40,924 bases of DNA from Verrucomicrobium sp. (GTDB lineage Bacteria > Verrucomicrobiota > Verrucomicrobiia > Limisphaerales > UBA9464), in contig JAJTFN010000028.1 in assembly GCA_021298285.1 (NCBI GenBank), forward strand, positions 1 to 40,924, read 5' to 3'. Positions within the stretch are counted from its first letter, which is position 1. The number at the start of each line of letters is the position of its first letter. Shown piece by piece: positions 27,029 to 34,953 of this stretch. The translations under genes were made by a program, and so were the position numbers. The notes beneath the pieces are model-generated. The model ran no database searches, was not told the DNA's origin, and saw only the letters and a list, made by a program, of their open reading frames with translations.

Positions 27029-30000
27029 ATGAACCCGTCGCGCTCCCTGACGCCCCTCCTGCTCGTCGCCTCGGCCCTGGCCGTCACCACCGCCACCGCG
27101 GCGATCGAGGAATTGCAGCCCAAGGCCGGACTGCCCCCCCTGCCCTACCAGGAGACCCCGCACCCGATGCCCAACTACCTGGCCGGCCAGCGCTGGGGCA
27201 CGGAGGGCGAGAAGATCACCCGGATGCAGACCCCGCTGACCCCGGAGAAGTCGGCCCAGCGGATCGTGCTGCGGCAGGGATTCCAGGCCGACCTGTGGAC
27301 GGCCGACCCGCTCATCCTCAAGCCCATCAGCCTCGCCTTCGACGCGCGGGGCCGGCTGTGGATCGCCGAGACGGTCGACTACCCCAACGAACTCCAGAAG
27401 CCGGGCGAGGGGCGCGACCGGATCAAGATCTGCGAAGACACCGACGGCGACGGCAAGGCCGACAAGTTCACGGTCTTCGCCGACAAGCTGTCCATCCCCA
27501 CGGGCCTCTGCCACGCCAACGGTGGGCTCATCGTGATCGAGGGTGGCCAGACGCTCTTCCTGCGCGACACCGACGGCGACGATCGGGCCGACGAGCGGAA
27601 GGTGCTCTTCAAGGGCTGGAGCATGGGAGACACCCACGCCACGGCCAGCAACATCCGCTTCGGCCATGACAACTGGATCTGGGGCGTGGTGGGCTACAGC
27701 GGCTTCGATGGCGAGGTGGGCGGCCGGAACGTGAAGTTCGGCATGGGGGTCTTCCGCTTCAAGCCCGACGGATCGGCCCTGGAGTTTGTCCGCTCGAGCA
27801 ACAACAACACCTGGGGCCTCGGGCTCTCCGAGGACGGCCTGGTCTTCGGCTCGACCGCCAATGGCAACGCCGCGTGGTACATGCCCATCCCCAACCGCTA
27901 CTACGAGGCGGTCAGCGGTTGGTCGGCCGCCCGCATGGAGTCCATCGCCGACAACCAGCTCTACCACCCGATCGCCAAGAACGTCCGGCAGGTGGACTGG
28001 CACGGCAAATACACGGCCGGGGCCGGGTCGGCCCTGTACACGGCGCGGAGCTTTCCCAAGGAGTACTGGAACCGGGTGTCGTTCGTGACCGAGCCGACGG
28101 GCCACCTCATCGGGCAGTTCCGTCTCGAGGGCAACGGGGCCGACTTCAAGGCCTTCAACGAGAAGAACTTCCTGGCCAGCGACGACGAGTGGTTTTCACC
28201 CATCATGGCCGAGGTGGGGCCGGACGGCGCGCTGTGGGTGCTCGACTGGTACAACTTCATCATCCAGCACAACCCGACACCCAACGGCTTCCGCAACGGC
28301 AAGGGCAACGCCTACGAGACGCCCCTGCGCGACAAGACCCACGGGCGCATCTACCGCGTGACGCACCGCGACGGCAAGCCGGCCCCGAAGATGGACCTGT
28401 CGGCGCGCGACCCCGAGCGGCGGCTGGCAGCCTTGGGATCCCCGGTGATGGAGGTCCGCCTGCAGGCCCAGCGGCTCTTGGTCGAGGCGCAGGACCGGTC
28501 GGTCGTGCCTGAGCTGGTGCGGATGGCCTCGGACACCTCGGTCGACGACCTCGGCCTCAATCCCCGCGCGCTGCACGCCCTGTGGACGCTGCACGGGCTC
28601 GGAGCCTCCGCGTCCGCGCCCGCCAAGGCCCTGGCCCATGCCTCGGCGGCGGTGCGGCGGGCGGCCATCCAGACCCTGCCGGCCTCGGCCTGGTCGGCGG
28701 CCGACTGGAAGCGCCTGCTGGTCTCGGACACCGACGCGCAGGTCCGCTTGGCCGCGCTGCTGGCGGTGGCCGAACGGGGCGACACGGCTTCGATCCTCCC
28801 GCTGGTGGAGGCCTTCCGCGACGCCCGGAACACCACCGATCCGTGGCTGAAGGACGCCCTGACGGCGGCGGCGGCCCGGCACCACCAGGCCTTCCTGACC
28901 TCGGCGGTCTCGGTCTCCCCGGAGTCCCCCGGGGCGCTGGACGTGCTGCGCACCGTGGCCCGTCACCACGCCGCCACCGAGGCCAACGCCCTGAAGCTCG
29001 CCCTTGCGGCGGCCGGGGCCCGGCCCTCGGTCTCCGGGGCGATCCTCGAGGGCCTGACCGCAGGCTGGCCCGCCCAGCGCATCCCGCAGGTCACCCCGGA
29101 GGTGGCCGACCGCATCCGGGCCGCGGCGGCCAAGGCACCGGACGCGGGCAAGGTGGCCCTGGTGCAACTGGCCACGCTGTGGGGACGGGCCGACCTGGTG
29201 TCCGACCAGATCCCTGGGGTCTCCGGGCGGTTGATCCAGTCGATCTCGCGGGCCGGCGCGCCGGACGCCGAGCGGATCGACGCAGCCCGGCGCCTGATGG
29301 CCATCGCCGACTCGAAGGACTCGGTCGCCGCCATCCTGGGCCAGGTCGGCACGCTCACCCCGCCACCGCTGGCCAACGGACTGATCGGAACCCTGGGCAC
29401 CTCCCGGATCCCGGAGACGGCGTCGGTGATCCTGGCACGGTGGCCGGAGTTCTCGCCGGCCTCCCGCCGCACCGCCACCGCCCTGCTCCTGCGGCGCAAG
29501 TGGTGGGCCGACGCGCTGCTTGGGGCCGTGGAGGCGGGCACCCTGGCGGCCGGCGACATCGGCCGGGACCACTGGAGCCAGCTCGCCAGCCATTCCGACC
29601 AGGGCGTGGCGTCCAAGGCCCGTTCACTGCAGAAGGCCGGACCGCCGAAGTCGTCGGCCGCCATGCAGGCGATGATCGACCGCCTGCAGCCGCTGGTCCT
29701 GAAGGAGGGCAAGTCCGACCATGGCCGCGAGGTGTTCGAGAAGAACTGCAGCGCCTGCCACGCGATGGCCGGCAAGGGCGGGCGGATCGGCCCCGAACTG
29801 ACCGGCATCGGCACCCGGCCCAAGGCGGAGATCCTCACCGAGATCCTCGACCCGAACCGCTCGGTCGAGGCCAACTACCGGCTCTGGACCGCGACGCGGA
29901 AGGATGGCGAGAGCGTCTCCGGACGCCTGGACGCCGAGACGGCGACCTCGGTCGAGATCGTGGACACCACGGGAGCCAAGCACGTCGTCCAGCGCAGCGA

Positions 30001-30118
30001 GATCGCCAAGCTGGAGTCGTCGGGCCAGTCCCTCATGCCGGGCGGCTTCGAGCAGTTGCCACCCCAGGATCTGAGCGACCTGCTGGAGTTCCTGGCCACG
30101 GCCGGTGCCAAGCACTGA
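27029..30118 (+). CDS. PVC-type heme-binding CxxCH protein (membrane-bound dehydrogenase-like)
   Basis: A 1029-residue exported protein of the TIGR02604/TIGR02603 type. After the signal peptide (MNPSRSLTPLLLVASALAV, cleavage near ATAA) comes a PQQ-dehydrogenase-like beta-propeller (about 75-470): LAFDARGRLWIAETVDYPNE, DGDGKADKFTVFADKL, NGGLIVIEGG, ALWVLDWYNFIIQHNPTPNG. An Ala-rich HEAT-like helical region (about 480-880) follows, then a C-terminal cytochrome c domain with CSACH at 907-911 (KNCSACHAMAGKGGRIGPEL). It starts 64 bases after the DUF1501 gene on the same strand and is probably in the same transcript, making a three-gene cytochrome cluster. A sugar or alcohol dehydrogenase function is often assumed for the family but is not shown by this sequence. 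Confidence 0.92.
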   Translation: MNPSRSLTPLLLVASALAVTTATAAIEELQPKAGLPPLPYQETPHPMPNYLAGQRWGTEGEKITRMQTPLTPEKSAQRIVLRQGFQADLWTADPLILKPISLAFDARGRLWIAETVDYPNELQKPGEGRDRIKICEDTDGDGKADKFTVFADKLSIPTGLCHANGGLIVIEGGQTLFLRDTDGDDRADERKVLFKGWSMGDTHATASNIRFGHDNWIWGVVGYSGFDGEVGGRNVKFGMGVFRFKPDGSALEFVRSSNNNTWGLGLSEDGLVFGSTANGNAAWYMPIPNRYYEAVSGWSAARMESIADNQLYHPIAKNVRQVDWHGKYTAGAGSALYTARSFPKEYWNRVSFVTEPTGHLIGQFRLEGNGADFKAFNEKNFLASDDEWFSPIMAEVGPDGALWVLDWYNFIIQHNPTPNGFRNGKGNAYETPLRDKTHGRIYRVTHRDGKPAPKMDLSARDPERRLAALGSPVMEVRLQAQRLLVEAQDRSVVPELVRMASDTSVDDLGLNPRALHALWTLHGLGASASAPAKALAHASAAVRRAAIQTLPASAWSAADWKRLLVSDTDAQVRLAALLAVAERGDTASILPLVEAFRDARNTTDPWLKDALTAAAARHHQAFLTSAVSVSPESPGALDVLRTVARHHAATEANALKLALAAAGARPSVSGAILEGLTAGWPAQRIPQVTPEVADRIRAAAAKAPDAGKVALVQLATLWGRADLVSDQIPGVSGRLIQSISRAGAPDAERIDAARRLMAIADSKDSVAAILGQVGTLTPPPLANGLIGTLGTSRIPETASVILARWPEFSPASRRTATALLLRRKWWADALLGAVEAGTLAAGDIGRDHWSQLASHSDQGVASKARSLQKAGPPKSSAAMQAMIDRLQPLVLKEGKSDHGREVFEKNCSACHAMAGKGGRIGPELTGIGTRPKAEILTEILDPNRSVEANYRLWTATRKDGESVSGRLDAETATSVEIVDTTGAKHVVQRSEIAKLESSGQSLMPGGFEQLPPQDLSDLLEFLATAGAKH

Positions 30119-30248
30119 GGCCCAAGCCCCCCCCGGGAAGGCGGCCGGGTGACGTTCCGGTCGCCCTGGGCCGCCCGGGGGGGCTGCCTGCTTCCAGGAT
30201 CGCCGAGGTCCGCCCGCCCCCGGACGGTGCCGATCCCGGAAAAGCACA

Positions 30249-30273
30249 ACGGCTCCCGGGATCCGGGAGCCGT
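30249..30273 (-). terminator. Probable terminator of rpmB
   Basis: An 11-bp stem (acggctcccgg, 30249-30259, with its complement at 30263-30273) closes on a 3-base loop. On the minus strand it is followed by a short, imperfect T-rich stretch (ttgtgctttt). It lies about 60 bases past the rpmB stop. The plus strand has no T tract, so it probably serves rpmB rather than the heme protein gene. Confidence 0.55.
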
Positions 30274-30332
30274 CGTCTCGAGCTGGACCGATGGTTGCGG
30301 TCCGGGGCGCCTTATTTGGCGGCGGCGTCGGC

Positions 30333-30602
30333 CTATTTGGCGGCGGCGGCGTCCTTCTTCCAGGTGCGGCGCGGAGCCTTGGTCACCAGACCGGCCTTGA
30401 GGGCCTTGACCGAGACGCGCATGTAGCGGATCTCGCCCGAGGGCAGGATCGCCTTCACGCGCTGGAGGTTCGGGTAGAACTTGCGCTTGGTGATCGCGGT
30501 GACGTGCGTACCGATGCCACCCTTCTTCTTGGCCTTACCGGAGCGCCAGATGTGGTTGCCTTTCACCGGGCGGCGACCCGTCAGCGGACAAATGCGTGCC
30601 AT
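30333..30602 (-). CDS. rpmB: 50S ribosomal protein bL28
   Basis: bL28 is a structural protein of the large ribosomal subunit. The 89-residue product has the family start MARICPLTGRRPVKGNHIWR, then KKGGIGTHVTAITKRKFYPN, LQRVKAI and RYMRVSVKALKAGLVTK. It is slightly longer than usual because of an Ala/Lys tail (KKDAAAAK). The TAG stop at 30335-30333 is followed in frame by ADAAAK and a TAA at 30314-30312, so the tail coding sequence appears duplicated around the stop. The gene stands alone, with a hairpin about 60 bases downstream. No Shine-Dalgarno site is evident. Confidence 0.96.
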   Translation of the reverse strand: MARICPLTGRRPVKGNHIWRSGKAKKKGGIGTHVTAITKRKFYPNLQRVKAILPSGEIRYMRVSVKALKAGLVTKAPRRTWKKDAAAAK

Positions 30603-30817
30603 AATCGAAGCAATCTTGAGTTAGAGGAACGGAGGTCCTACCAGCGTCGGGCTGCCGGGTGCAAGCAGCATTTTCGGTCCATGGACCGTGCGACGCCACC
30701 TCGGGGGGCTTCAGTCAGCGGAAATCCCGTCGTTCGACGTGCCTTGCACGTCGCCGGGAACTTGCCCGCGACAGCGCCCCGTCCCGAAGCTACCGTCCAT
30801 CGCATGGGGCCTTGCGC

Positions 30818-31939
30818 ATGAACCTGCTTCGGATCGCCATCCTGACCGCCGTCGCGGCCGCGGCATCCGTCCTGCCCGGCGGGCCGACCCTCCTGTTGCA
30901 GGCCGAACCGACCGCGGCCGCGGCGGGATCGACCAACGCCCCGGTGGTGACGGATCTTCCGGACCTCATCCGGACCCTCCAGACACACCTCGGTCTCAAT
31001 ACCGCCGACTTCGAGGCCCGGGCCTCGAGGGCCCTGACCGACCACTTCGGGGTCCGGCGCCTGGACGACGACAAGGCCCCGGCCACAGATCCGGCCACGG
31101 GCCCCGTGGCCCGCCGGGAACGGCTCGACGGCGGGGTGCTGTACCTCCGGGTGGCCCGGGTGGAGCCGGACCTCCCCGAAGCCCTCCGGGCGGCCCTGAC
31201 CGAGGCGTCCTGGATCACCAACGCCGCCGGCCTGGTCCTCGACCTGCGGTTCGCCGATGGCGGGTCGCTGGACGCGGCCGCCCGCAGCGTCGCCCTGTTC
31301 TCGGACCGGATCGAGGCGGTCCTCCGGCCGGGAATCCCGGCAGAGGCCCCGCCCGCGGCGGCCGCCGCCCCGGTTCCGAACCGTGTCTGGCACCTGCCCG
31401 TGGCGGTGCTGGTCAACGGCCGCACCGGGGGGACCGCCGAGGCGATGGCGGCGGCCCTCCGGATGGAAACCGGCAGCGCGCTGATCGGCCAACCGACGGC
31501 GGGCACCCATGGGGTGTTCCGCGAGGCCACACTGACCAACGGCACGCGCCTGCGGATCCCCTCCGGACGACTCCACCTCGGCGACGGTTCGATCCTTGAG
31601 GCCGGCCCGATCCCCCCGGACATCCGGGTCCCGGTGGCCGAGGCGGCCGAGCGGACGCACATCGAAAACCCGACCGCACCCGCCCAGACGCCCGGCGGCC
31701 CAGGGGTGGCCGGTGGCGCACGCTCCCCCCGGCGCCGTGTCAGCGAGGCCGATCTGGTGCGGGCCCAGCGCAACGAACCGGCCTCCGCGGCCGGCCCGAC
31801 GGAGACCGAGGCCGCCAAGACCCCATCGGGCGGCCCGGAGACGTCCCCGACACGGACCGTCCGATTGGCAGACCCGGTGCTCGGCCGCGCCGCGGACCTC
31901 GTGCGCGGACTGGCGGCGTTCCGGGGCGGTCGGCCCTGA
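30818..31939 (+). CDS. Exported S41-peptidase-like protein lacking catalytic residues
   Basis: The 373-residue product has a signal peptide (MNLLRIAILTAVAAAASVLP, with cleavage possibly near LLQAE). Its core resembles the tail-specific protease (S41) fold: GLVLDLRFADGG at 138-149 matches the DLRxNxGG strand, VAVLVNGRTGGTAEAMAAAL at 196-214 matches the strand and helix that carry the nucleophile, and LIGQPTAGTHG at 222-232 matches the lysine loop. The family motif SASASE is replaced by TGGTAE, so the serine position holds Gly, and GKG is replaced by GTHG, so the general-base lysine is missing. No PDZ domain is evident. The C-terminal 100 residues are low-complexity Pro/Ala-rich. It is probably a binding pseudo-protease; the ligand is unknown. 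The start at 30818 was chosen for the signal peptide. Confidence 0.7.
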   Translation: MNLLRIAILTAVAAAASVLPGGPTLLLQAEPTAAAAGSTNAPVVTDLPDLIRTLQTHLGLNTADFEARASRALTDHFGVRRLDDDKAPATDPATGPVARRERLDGGVLYLRVARVEPDLPEALRAALTEASWITNAAGLVLDLRFADGGSLDAAARSVALFSDRIEAVLRPGIPAEAPPAAAAAPVPNRVWHLPVAVLVNGRTGGTAEAMAAALRMETGSALIGQPTAGTHGVFREATLTNGTRLRIPSGRLHLGDGSILEAGPIPPDIRVPVAEAAERTHIENPTAPAQTPGGPGVAGGARSPRRRVSEADLVRAQRNEPASAAGPTETEAAKTPSGGPETSPTRTVRLADPVLGRAADLVRGLAAFRGGRP

Positions 31940-31953
31940 GACGGGGCCTTCGA

Positions 31954-33261
31954 TCAGCCGGCAGGGATCGTCCGCCAGCGGCGGGCCTTCAGGTCGAAAC
32001 GGGGCAGCGAGCCGATGGGCACCGGGGTCACCGCCATGCGCAGCGACAGGGCCCGATGCAACCGCCCGGCCAGGTCGCGGCACGCGGACGGATCGGCCTC
32101 GGCCTCGATCGACACCTCGGCCAGGTCGCCGGTGCGGTCCACCGTCACCCGGTACTCGCCCACCGCCTCCACCGAGCGCACCACCGCCTCCACCGCCGAG
32201 GGGTGGAGGTTGACCCCTCGGACCACGACCATGTCGTCCACCCGGCCCAGGATGCCGCCCTCGCAGGTCCATCGACCGCGCCAGCGCCGGGGGCGCACCC
32301 GGTCGCCGGTGCGGTAGCGGAGGAGGGGCGAGCCGACGCGCTTCAGGGTCGTGAGCACCAGTTCCCCGACCTCGCCCTCGGGCACGGGGGCCAGCGTGAC
32401 CGGATCGATCACCTCGGCGAAGAACTGGGAGTCGAGCAGGACCAGGCTGCCCGGCAGCTCGGGCGACTCGTAGGTGACCGGCCCGGTCTCGGTCATGCCG
32501 TGGTGGTCGAAGACCCGGGCACCCGGCCAGGCCGACTCGATGCGCGCCCGCACCGAGGGCTGGCTGCCGCCGGGCTCGCCCGCCACCACGATGCGGCGCA
32601 CCTGCGAGCGCCGCAGGTCCAGGCCCTCGGCCCGGGCCGTCTCGGCCAGGTGCAGCGCGTAGGTCGGGGTGCAGCACATCACGGTGAAGCCCTGCTCGAG
32701 GATCACCTTCAGGCGCAGCGACGAACCCATCCCGCCACCCGCCACCGACAGCACGCCCAGGCGCTGGGATGCCTCGAAGGCCAGCCAGAACCCCAGGAAC
32801 GGCCCGAAGCTGAACGGAAAGAAGGCCCGGTCCCCGGGGCCCACGCCCGCCTGCCGGAGCACCTCGACCCAGCCGTCGGTCATGGCCGACCAGCTCTCCG
32901 GCGTGTCGAGCCAGCGCATCGGCGCCCCATGGGTCCCGCTGGTCTGGTGGCACCGCGTGTAGGCACCGGGCGGGAAGGTGAGGTTCGATCCGTAGGGCGG
33001 GAAGGCCGCCTGGTCGGCCACCAGTTCGGCCTTGGTCGTCAGGGGAAAACGGGTCCGGAAATCCTCCATCGACGCCGGAACCGCGGAACAACCCACCGAG
33101 GCCAACCGTCGGGCCTGGAACCCATTGGTCGGCAGGACCCGCGCCAGCAGGTCCCGGATCGCCGCCAGGGAGTCAGGCAGGTCGGATGCCCCGGACGGGT
33201 GGGGCCGGGCGGTCGCCCCTGGCCCATCGGCCCCGGGTCCGGAGTATCCGGTCTGGCTCAC
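31954..33261 (-). CDS. Phenylacetate-CoA ligase-like adenylate-forming enzyme (PaaK family)
   Basis: Adenylate-forming enzymes of this family activate aryl or other carboxylic acids with ATP and CoA. The 435-residue product has the P-loop-like TSGTHGAP at 107-114, the adenine-site FDHHGMTETG at 251-260, LRYRTGDR at 314-321, and the hinge and C-terminal domain RVDDMVVVRGVNLHPSAVE from about 340, with a possible catalytic Lys near 424 (FDLKARRW). The length fits PaaK. No other phenylacetate-degradation gene (paaABCDE) is nearby, so the substrate is uncertain. The start is a GTG at 33261, the first codon in frame after the upstream stop; a later start is possible because the first 35 residues are low in conservation. 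It follows a membrane protein gene by 49 bases on the same strand. Confidence 0.87.
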   Translation of the reverse strand: MSQTGYSGPGADGPGATARPHPSGASDLPDSLAAIRDLLARVLPTNGFQARRLASVGCSAVPASMEDFRTRFPLTTKAELVADQAAFPPYGSNLTFPPGAYTRCHQTSGTHGAPMRWLDTPESWSAMTDGWVEVLRQAGVGPGDRAFFPFSFGPFLGFWLAFEASQRLGVLSVAGGGMGSSLRLKVILEQGFTVMCCTPTYALHLAETARAEGLDLRRSQVRRIVVAGEPGGSQPSVRARIESAWPGARVFDHHGMTETGPVTYESPELPGSLVLLDSQFFAEVIDPVTLAPVPEGEVGELVLTTLKRVGSPLLRYRTGDRVRPRRWRGRWTCEGGILGRVDDMVVVRGVNLHPSAVEAVVRSVEAVGEYRVTVDRTGDLAEVSIEAEADPSACRDLAGRLHRALSLRMAVTPVPIGSLPRFDLKARRWRTIPAG

Positions 33262-33310
33262 GCGTGCGGGGGCTCCACCCCGGGGAGCCCCGGGGTTTCT
33301 TCTCTGGGGT

Positions 33311-33904
33311 TCAGGGTGCCGTCGGCGCGACCACCGCGGGTGCGACCGCCGGGGCGGCGGGCTTGGCCGGTCCCCCGGTGTTGGACGGAGCGTACTTGGC
33401 CACGAGGAACGCGCCCACCGCCGCCATCACGCACCCCAGCAGGAAGGGCACCGGCAGCGCCCGGACCCCGCCCTGCGGCGGATGCAGGAGCATCGCCACC
33501 AGCGTGTTGATGACCGGCGCCCCGGCGAAGACGATGGGCATCACCGCCGCCGCGGCCGCACCCTTGTAGATCGGGGAGGCCGCCCCGAGCGCCAGGACCA
33601 GCGTGAACGCGCCAACCGCACCGGCCGAGCCGGCGATCAGGCTCCACTGGATGCCCATCGGGGTCAGGCTCCAATTCGATCCCCGGGCCTTGAGCACGAT
33701 CGCGGAGGCCACGCCGATGATCGCGTAGGCGATGCAGACGAAGAGGAAGGCCTTGAGGCCGGCGTGGGGGGTCTCCGACCCCATGGGCATGTAGCCACGT
33801 CCCTTGTGCAGGATGACCCCATAGACCCCCCAGGAGACGACCGTCAGGAGGGCGTAGATCAGCCAGGTGTTGCCGGGGGCGGCCGCCGCGGGAGCAGGAT
33901 TCAT
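33311..33904 (-). CDS. Small multi-pass membrane protein, possibly EamA/DMT-like
   Basis: The 197-residue product has about five hydrophobic segments: WLIYALLTVVSWGVYGVIL, LKAFLFVCIAYAIIGVASAI, WSLIAGSAGAVGAFTLVLAL, AAAVMPIVFAGAPVINTLVA and PVPFLLGCVMAAVGAFLVA. The pattern of short Gly/Ala-rich helices and the motif SPIYKGAAAAAVMPIVFAG recalls half of a drug/metabolite (EamA) transporter, which would act as a dimer. The C-terminus is Pro/Ala-rich. The ATG at 33904 is clear. It precedes the PaaK-like gene by 49 bases, so transport of a related acid is conceivable, but that is guesswork from neighbourhood only. Confidence 0.72.
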   Translation of the reverse strand: MNPAPAAAAPGNTWLIYALLTVVSWGVYGVILHKGRGYMPMGSETPHAGLKAFLFVCIAYAIIGVASAIVLKARGSNWSLTPMGIQWSLIAGSAGAVGAFTLVLALGAASPIYKGAAAAAVMPIVFAGAPVINTLVAMLLHPPQGGVRALPVPFLLGCVMAAVGAFLVAKYAPSNTGGPAKPAAPAVAPAVVAPTAP

Positions 33905-34019
33905 CGTGGGGACAGGCTACGTTCGACGCCCGCGGTCGGCAACAGGCGAGGCGGACCGGGGCGCGGGCGGCCATCCGGAGAGTGACAGCCGGGCGCGGGG
34001 TCCGCACCATCGCCGGCCG

Positions 34020-34898
34020 ATGCAAGAATGGATCTCCAAGGCGGCGGCCTTGTTGGAAGCGCTGCCCTACATCCAACGGTTCTCGGGCGAGACCTTCGTC
34101 GTGAAGTACGGGGGCAGCTTCATGGATTCGCCCGACCCGGCCGTGCGCCACGGCGTGGCCCGGGACATCGTCTTCCTTGAGGCGGTGGAGATCAACCCGG
34201 TGGTCGTCCACGGGGGCGGCAAGGCCATCACGCGGGCCATGGAGGCGGCGGGCCTGAAGGCCCAGTTCATCCAGGGGCAGCGGGTCACCGACGCCGCGAC
34301 GGTCGGGGTGGTCGACCAGGTGCTCTCGCGAGAGATCAACCCGGAGGTCGTCCAGACCCTCCAATCGCTCGGCGGGGCCGCCCGGGGATTCGCCGGGACC
34401 GACATCTTCACCTGCCGCAGGCTCTGGCTCCGGGATGCCGCGGGCGAGCCCGTGGACATCGGGTTTGTGGGCGAGGTCACGGCCGTGAACACCGTCCCGC
34501 TGCTGGACTGCATCCGCCAGGGCATCACCCCGGTCATCAGCCCCACGGCCCGGGGCGAGGACGGCCACGTGTACAACTGCAACGCCGATGTCGCCGCCGC
34601 GATGGCGGCCATCGCCCTGAAGGCGCGGCGTCTGGTCTTCATGTCCGACGTTCCGGGCCTGATGCGGGATCCGAAGGACCCGTCGACGGTGATCCCGCAC
34701 CTGTCGGTCTCCGAGGTGCCCGGCCTCAAGGCCACCGGCGTGGTCGACAAGGGCATGATTCCCAAGGTGGACAGCGCCGTGGCGGCCCTGCGTTCGGGGG
34801 TGGAGAAGGTGTCGTTCGTGGACGGCCGGGTGCCCCATTCCGTGCTGCTCGAGATCTTCACCGACGCCGGCGTGGGCACCGAGGTCGTGCTCGACTGA
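34020..34898 (+). CDS. argB: Acetylglutamate kinase
   Basis: ArgB phosphorylates N-acetyl-L-glutamate in arginine biosynthesis. The 292-residue product has VVKYGGS at 27-33, VVHGGGK at 62-68 (glycine-rich ATP loop), the substrate-site segment QGQRVTDAAT at 85-94, YNCNAD at 185-190 and VFMSDVPGLM at 206-215. The N-terminal helix (EWISKAAALLEALPYIQRFS) before the core is the feature of hexameric, arginine-inhibited enzymes, so feedback inhibition by arginine is expected from known family behaviour. The start at 34020 keeps this helix and fits the family length. No other arg gene is adjacent; the upstream neighbour is divergent and the downstream one converges. Confidence 0.96.
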   Translation: MQEWISKAAALLEALPYIQRFSGETFVVKYGGSFMDSPDPAVRHGVARDIVFLEAVEINPVVVHGGGKAITRAMEAAGLKAQFIQGQRVTDAATVGVVDQVLSREINPEVVQTLQSLGGAARGFAGTDIFTCRRLWLRDAAGEPVDIGFVGEVTAVNTVPLLDCIRQGITPVISPTARGEDGHVYNCNADVAAAMAAIALKARRLVFMSDVPGLMRDPKDPSTVIPHLSVSEVPGLKATGVVDKGMIPKVDSAVAALRSGVEKVSFVDGRVPHSVLLEIFTDAGVGTEVVLD

Positions 34899-34953
34899 CC
34901 GGGCCCGGGGCGGGCAATTCCCGGGGCGTTCCGGCGTTCCGGCGTTCCGACAT

